Source: an uncultured Hyphomonas sp.
Lineage (GTDB): Bacteria > Pseudomonadota > Alphaproteobacteria > Caulobacterales > Hyphomonadaceae
Length of the DNA stretch: 64,000 bases
NCBI RefSeq assembly: GCF_963678195.1
Contig: NZ_OY782759.1
Span: 2,790,001-2,854,000, forward strand
Reading direction: 5' to 3'
Part shown: piece after piece, positions 60,505 through 64,000 of the stretch
Layout of the letters: each line of letters opens with the position of its first letter
Numbering within the stretch: the first letter of the stretch is position 1
Position numbers and translations under genes: made by a program
Notes under the pieces: generated by a model
What the model saw: only the letters and a program-made list of their open reading frames with translations
What the model was told of the DNA's origin: nothing
The model's database searches: none

Positions 60505-62430
60505 TTACTCGACGACCGGCAACACCACGGCACTGGCGGATTGGCCGCCATGCCAGATTGATTGCGTGGCCTTCTGATAGTCTTCCGGCTTCGCGTACAT
60601 GATGTTGTCGACGAAGGTCTGCGGATTGCGGTCATAGAGCGGGAACAGGCTCGACTGTACCTGCACCATGATCTTGTGGCCCGGCAGGAAGACGTGATCG
60701 ACATTGGGAAGCGACCATTTGTAATGCTCGACTTCACCCGGCTTCAGCGCAACGGGTTCTGCCAGGCTGTCGACATATCGTCCGCGGAAAATCTCAATGC
60801 CGATCGGCAGCTCGAAGCCAGGCATGGGCGGCTTGCTGCCCTGGATTGCCGGCTCAGGCACATCGTTCGGATAAACATCGATCAGTTTCACCACCCAGTC
60901 GCTGTCCGTGCCGGTCGTCGAGGCGAACAGCTCCACTTCCGGAGCGCCCATGATGTGGACGGCCTCCTCGAGCGGTTCCGTCTCCCAGACGGCAACGTCC
61001 GGACGGTCCGACACGAAGCGCTGATCATGCACCAGCCAAGGCTTCCACTGGTCAGCATCGCTCATGTCGATCGGGCGCGGAATGAAAGGCACCGGATGCG
61101 CCGGGTCGCTGACATAGTCGTCATGCCCGGCCTTTGCCGGCTTGTCGAAGCTCGCGGCGCCGTCTGCTGCAAGGTACAGCGGTTTCGACGAGCCCATCGG
61201 CCAGCGCGGGGATTCCTGCCATTCATTGATGCCGGTCGCATAGGTCAGCACCGGCGGCGCGTTCGGTTTCGGCGCGCCCTTCAGCCAGTGATCGAAGTAA
61301 GGTTTCACATACTTCACACGCCACTCTCTGGCCGTATCTCCCGTGAAGGTCAGTTCGCCCAGCTCATAACCGTAATGGTTGGCACCTGAGTGACGCCATG
61401 GACCGATCACCAGCGAAACCATGTCGTTGTTCTTGTCCTTCGGCTCCAGCGCCCGGTAGACCGCAGGGCCGCCATAGCTGTCTTCCTGGTCCCACTGGCC
61501 CAGTTCGATCATTGTCGGCACTTTCAGCGGCCGGGCAGCAAGCCATTTGTCGACCGCCTGCAAGGACCAGAAATCGGTATAGGCAGGATTCTCAAGGAAC
61601 TTACGGACACCCGGCACGTGCGTGATGCCGACCGATTTCGCAAAGTCCGCAACGGAGCCAGCCTCAAGATAGCGCGTATACTGGTCGCCTGCCCCAAGGG
61701 CGAGGCCGCCCCCGCCCGCGCCCTTGTTGACGGCCATCCAGAGGGCGAATTCGAGCGAACTCACCCGGAAGGCGCCATTGTGGAACCAGTCGTCGCCGAT
61801 CCAGCCATCCACCATGGGGCTCTCCGCGACAGCAGCTTTCAGCGCCGGATGCGGATCGATCGTCGCCATAAGCGCCGTGAACCCGAGGTAGGACGAACCA
61901 ATGATACCGACCTTGCCGTTCGACTCCGGCACGTTCTTCGACAGCCAGTCGATCGTGTCATAGGCATCCGTCGCCTCGTCGATGCCGGTATCGTTCAGCG
62001 GGCCGGAAAGCGGCCGGTTCAGAACAAACTCGCCCTCGGAACGGTGAAGGCCCCGGATATCCTGATAAACGCGGATATACCCGTCTTCCGCAAACTCGAT
62101 GTCCATCGCAGGCAGGATGTCCACAATCCGCTGGCTGGGAAGGCGGTGGACGTCGCCATAGGCATCATAGGGCGTACGGGACAGGAGAATGGGGCCGTTC
62201 TTCGTGCCCTTCTTCATCACGATCACCGTGTAAAGCTTCGTCCCGTCGCGCATCGGCACCATCACTTCCCGGCGGATGAAGTCTGCCGACGGCAGGACCG
62301 GGTCGTAGCTTTCAATGACGTCGGGCGTCATCGGTGTGACCGGCGCTGCGTCCTGTGCTGACGCGGACAAGCCTCCAAGAAGCAGGCCCGCCGCTAATAG
62401 CAGAGCCGGGGATGAACGAAGCAATTTCAT
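60505..62430 (-). CDS. Exported CocE/NonD-family alpha/beta hydrolase
   Basis: 641 residues. A signal peptide (LLLAAGLLLGGLSASA) is followed by a catalytic domain with REVMVPMRDGTKLYTVIVM, IIGSSYLGFTALM (nucleophile Ser in G-S-S-Y-L-G), the acid in ELGQWDQEDSYGG and His in GPWRHSGANHYG; a C-terminal jelly-roll (about 430-640) ends with VFLPGHKIMVQVQSSLFP. This is the X-Pro/CocE layout of alpha-amino-acid ester hydrolases and acylases, acting in the periplasm. The ATG at 62430 is the only one giving a signal peptide. Confidence 0.92.
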   Translation of the reverse strand: MKLLRSSPALLLAAGLLLGGLSASAQDAAPVTPMTPDVIESYDPVLPSADFIRREVMVPMRDGTKLYTVIVMKKGTKNGPILLSRTPYDAYGDVHRLPSQRIVDILPAMDIEFAEDGYIRVYQDIRGLHRSEGEFVLNRPLSGPLNDTGIDEATDAYDTIDWLSKNVPESNGKVGIIGSSYLGFTALMATIDPHPALKAAVAESPMVDGWIGDDWFHNGAFRVSSLEFALWMAVNKGAGGGGLALGAGDQYTRYLEAGSVADFAKSVGITHVPGVRKFLENPAYTDFWSLQAVDKWLAARPLKVPTMIELGQWDQEDSYGGPAVYRALEPKDKNNDMVSLVIGPWRHSGANHYGYELGELTFTGDTAREWRVKYVKPYFDHWLKGAPKPNAPPVLTYATGINEWQESPRWPMGSSKPLYLAADGAASFDKPAKAGHDDYVSDPAHPVPFIPRPIDMSDADQWKPWLVHDQRFVSDRPDVAVWETEPLEEAVHIMGAPEVELFASTTGTDSDWVVKLIDVYPNDVPEPAIQGSKPPMPGFELPIGIEIFRGRYVDSLAEPVALKPGEVEHYKWSLPNVDHVFLPGHKIMVQVQSSLFPLYDRNPQTFVDNIMYAKPEDYQKATQSIWHGGQSASAVVLPVVE

Positions 62431-62660
62431 GAGCGGGAGTCCCTGTTGTGGGTCGGACGGGATGGTCTCACCCGATCGGACCGGCCCAACCGTAAAGTAG
62501 AACGCACCAGGTGGCGCAGACTCCCTATAAGACCCCACGGGGACAGCGGGCAAGGCGGCGAATTAGCCCGGCATGGGTGACGCCGGGGCACAATTTACGC
62601 CGCGCGCGATCCCGCTACCATGTGCCGTGAGACCAGCCATGGCGGACCGGAGCGAGCAGG

Positions 62661-63341
62661 ATGTCGGAACAGGAAGACGCACTTCAGGCGACCTATTTTG
62701 TCGATAGCGACAATGCGGCGATCATCGCGAAAGCCCGCGCGCTCGCCGATGGGGCGACGGATGATGTGCAGATTGCCGAGCACCTGTTCTACGCCGTCCG
62801 GGACGGTTTCCGCTATGACCCGTACAATCTCGCGACAGAGCGTGAGGCGTTCAGGGCGAGCAACATTCTCAGCGAAACCGCCACCTGGTGTGTGCCGAAA
62901 TCAATTGTCCTGACGGCGCTGGCGCGCGCCTCAGGCATTCCGGCACGTCTCGGCTTTGCCGATGTGCGCAATCACCTGACCAGCGAGAAGCTGACCGAGA
63001 CGATGGGCACCGACCTCTTCGCCTGGCACGGCTATAGCGAGCTGTGGCTGAATGGCCGCTGGGTGAAGCTGTCGACCGCTTTCAACAAGGAACTCTGCGA
63101 CCGGTTCGGTGTAAAAGCGCTGGAATTCGACCCCGTCGAAGGCGCGCTGATGCATCCCTTCGACCAGTCCGGCCGGCGGCATATGGAATATGTGCGCGAG
63201 CGGGGCAGCTATCTGGACCTTCCGATGTCGGACATGTTCAGAACATTTGCCGAGGTCTATCCCGGCTGGATCATCGGCCCGGACGGCGAAGCCACCCGGG
63301 CAGAAATCAGCCCGACATCGAAGGACGAGCGGTTCCACTAA
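62661..63341 (+). CDS. Transglutaminase-like cysteine-protease-fold protein
   Basis: 226 residues. The Cys region ATWCVPKSIVLTALARASGI and the His region FAWHGYSELWLNGRWVKLST with a following Asp/Asn (TAFNKELCDRFG) are the Cys-His-Asp triad of the transglutaminase-like superfamily. No signal peptide, so it is cytoplasmic. It may act as a peptidase or amide ligase; substrate unknown. The C-terminal part (MEYVRERGSYLDLPMSDMF) is conserved-looking but unassigned. Divergent from the CocE gene, convergent with the acyl-CoA dehydrogenase. Confidence 0.82.
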   Translation: MSEQEDALQATYFVDSDNAAIIAKARALADGATDDVQIAEHLFYAVRDGFRYDPYNLATEREAFRASNILSETATWCVPKSIVLTALARASGIPARLGFADVRNHLTSEKLTETMGTDLFAWHGYSELWLNGRWVKLSTAFNKELCDRFGVKALEFDPVEGALMHPFDQSGRRHMEYVRERGSYLDLPMSDMFRTFAEVYPGWIIGPDGEATRAEISPTSKDERFH

Positions 63342-63377
63342 GGCCCCGCCCGCCTCCAATGCCGGAAATTTCAGGCC

Positions 63378-64000
63378 TTACCAGAGGCCATGCTTCTGCA
63401 CTTCGGCGCGGCCGACCACCATGTGGTGTACTTCGTCCGGCCCGTCGGCATAGCGGAGGTGGCGCATGTCGGCATACATGCCGGCCAGCGGGAACCATTG
63501 CGACATGCCCGCCGCGCCGTGCATCTGCATCGCCTGGTCGATGATCACACAGACCTTCTCCGGCACCATCGCTTTCACTGCGCTAACATAGACCCGCGCT
63601 TCCTTGTTGCCGAGCACGTCCATGGCCTTGGCCGCCTGCAACACGGCAAGCCGCATGGCGTTGATCTCGATCCGCGCGCGGGAGATCACTTCGAGGTTCT
63701 TGCCCAGCTTGGCGATCGGCTTGCCAAACGCTTCGCGCGTGCCGGCGCGCTTGATCATCAGCTCCAGCGCGATCTCGGCCTTGCCGATGGAGCGCATGCA
63801 GTGGTGGATACGGCCCGGCCCAAGGCGCACCTGCGAAATCTCGAAGCCGCGCCCGACGCCGAGCAGCACATTGTCCTTCGGCACACGAACATTATCGAAC
63901 CGCAGATGCATGTGGCCGCGCGGCGCATGATCTTCGCCCATCACTTCCATGCCGCCGAGGATTTCCACGCCGGGCGTGTCCATCGGCACGAGGATCTGCG
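63378..64000 (-). CDS. Acyl-CoA dehydrogenase (ACAD10/11-like), C-terminal part
   Basis: The frame continues beyond the right edge, so the N-terminal part is missing. The visible 206 residues include the middle beta domain (HLRFDNVRVPKDNVLLGVG) and the helical C-terminus (RIHHCMRSIGKAEIALELMI, GKNLEVISRARIEINAMRL, AMQMHGAAGMSQWFPLAG, YADGPDEVHHMVVGRAEVQK). The ending resembles ACAD10/11-type dehydrogenases, where the catalytic residue is the Asp in ADGPDEVH, rather than the Glu of the short-chain group. Substrate unknown. Confidence 0.88.
   Translation of the reverse strand, partial: QILVPMDTPGVEILGGMEVMGEDHAPRGHMHLRFDNVRVPKDNVLLGVGRGFEISQVRLGPGRIHHCMRSIGKAEIALELMIKRAGTREAFGKPIAKLGKNLEVISRARIEINAMRLAVLQAAKAMDVLGNKEARVYVSAVKAMVPEKVCVIIDQAMQMHGAAGMSQWFPLAGMYADMRHLRYADGPDEVHHMVVGRAEVQKHGLW

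Noticed and set aside
1-64000. Search for CRISPR arrays, tRNA, rRNA, phage or transposase genes
   Set aside because: No regularly spaced repeats with unique spacers, cloverleaf-like sequence, rRNA segment, integrase or transposase was recognised by reading; small RNAs could still be missed without a covariance-model search.

Overview
The window is a high-GC, gene-dense stretch of bacterial chromosome, about 60 genes in 64 kb, with short intergenic gaps and many 1-11 bp start/stop overlaps. Gene families and gene order point to an alphaproteobacterium, most likely of the Hyphomonadaceae/Caulobacterales type. The main grounds are the block rpoZ-rsh-pyrE-pdxJ-acpS-rnc-era-recO, glyQ/glyS with ppdK, a CC0125/CC1285-type lipoprotein, a DUF2007 protein, a Bpt-type aminoacyl-protein transferase, an Mg-type HemB, an exported SleB-type hydrolase and several acyl-CoA dehydrogenases. 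The taxonomic placement is inferred. I saw no rRNA, tRNA, CRISPR array, transposase or phage gene.

Layout. 1-10 kb: end of an amino-acid permease, acyl-CoA dehydrogenase, GNAT, hemB, an exported helical protein, an internally repeated membrane protein divergent from a membrane-anchored LuxR-type regulator, a TetR gene divergent from a ferritin-like hydrolase, a TPR protein divergent from a GlxA-type AraC regulator. 10-21 kb: SlyD-like FKBP; a minus-strand run of 3-hydroxyisobutyrate-dehydrogenase-like, DUF389 and GNAT genes; MotB; an SLC13/RCK transporter; bpt; a complete TRAP transporter (substrate protein, DctQ, DctM) followed by an aminotransferase. 21.1-22.1 kb is a repeat-rich patch: 10-bp tandem repeats, a REP-like inverted element, and a second palindromic repeat read into a small ORF. 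22-30 kb: lipoprotein, LemA, VIT-type metal transporter, permease, sirtuin, parC, extensin-like peptidase, GST.

30-39 kb is the conserved recO-era-rnc-acpS-pdxJ-pyrE-rsh-rpoZ block on the minus strand, interrupted between era and recO by a plus-strand, lower-GC acyltransferase/SGNH gene. 39-46.5 kb holds a NYN protein, an M20 amidohydrolase lipoprotein and nadA-(exported protein)-nadB-nadC-SDR, which together make nicotinate mononucleotide from aspartate. 46.6-57.5 kb on the minus strand holds sleB, ppdK, glyS and glyQ. glyQ and glyS are separated by a four-gene accessory cluster: two lipoproteins (one DUF2314), a double-CDGSH iron-sulfur protein and an exported caspase-fold protease fused to a seven-repeat WD40 propeller. 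57.5-64 kb: two tiny related membrane proteins, a TrmN6-like methyltransferase, DUF2007, a lipoprotein, a polyprenyl synthase, a CocE-type hydrolase, a transglutaminase-like protein and a truncated acyl-CoA dehydrogenase.

The best candidates for something undescribed are the caspase-WD40/CDGSH cluster inside glyQ-glyS, the pair of 35- and 45-residue membrane proteins, the membrane LuxR/four-repeat membrane protein pair, the perfect 14-bp inverted repeat over the ribosome-binding site of the GlxA-type regulator, and an exact 25-bp copy of hemB sequence lying 1.5 kb downstream of hemB.
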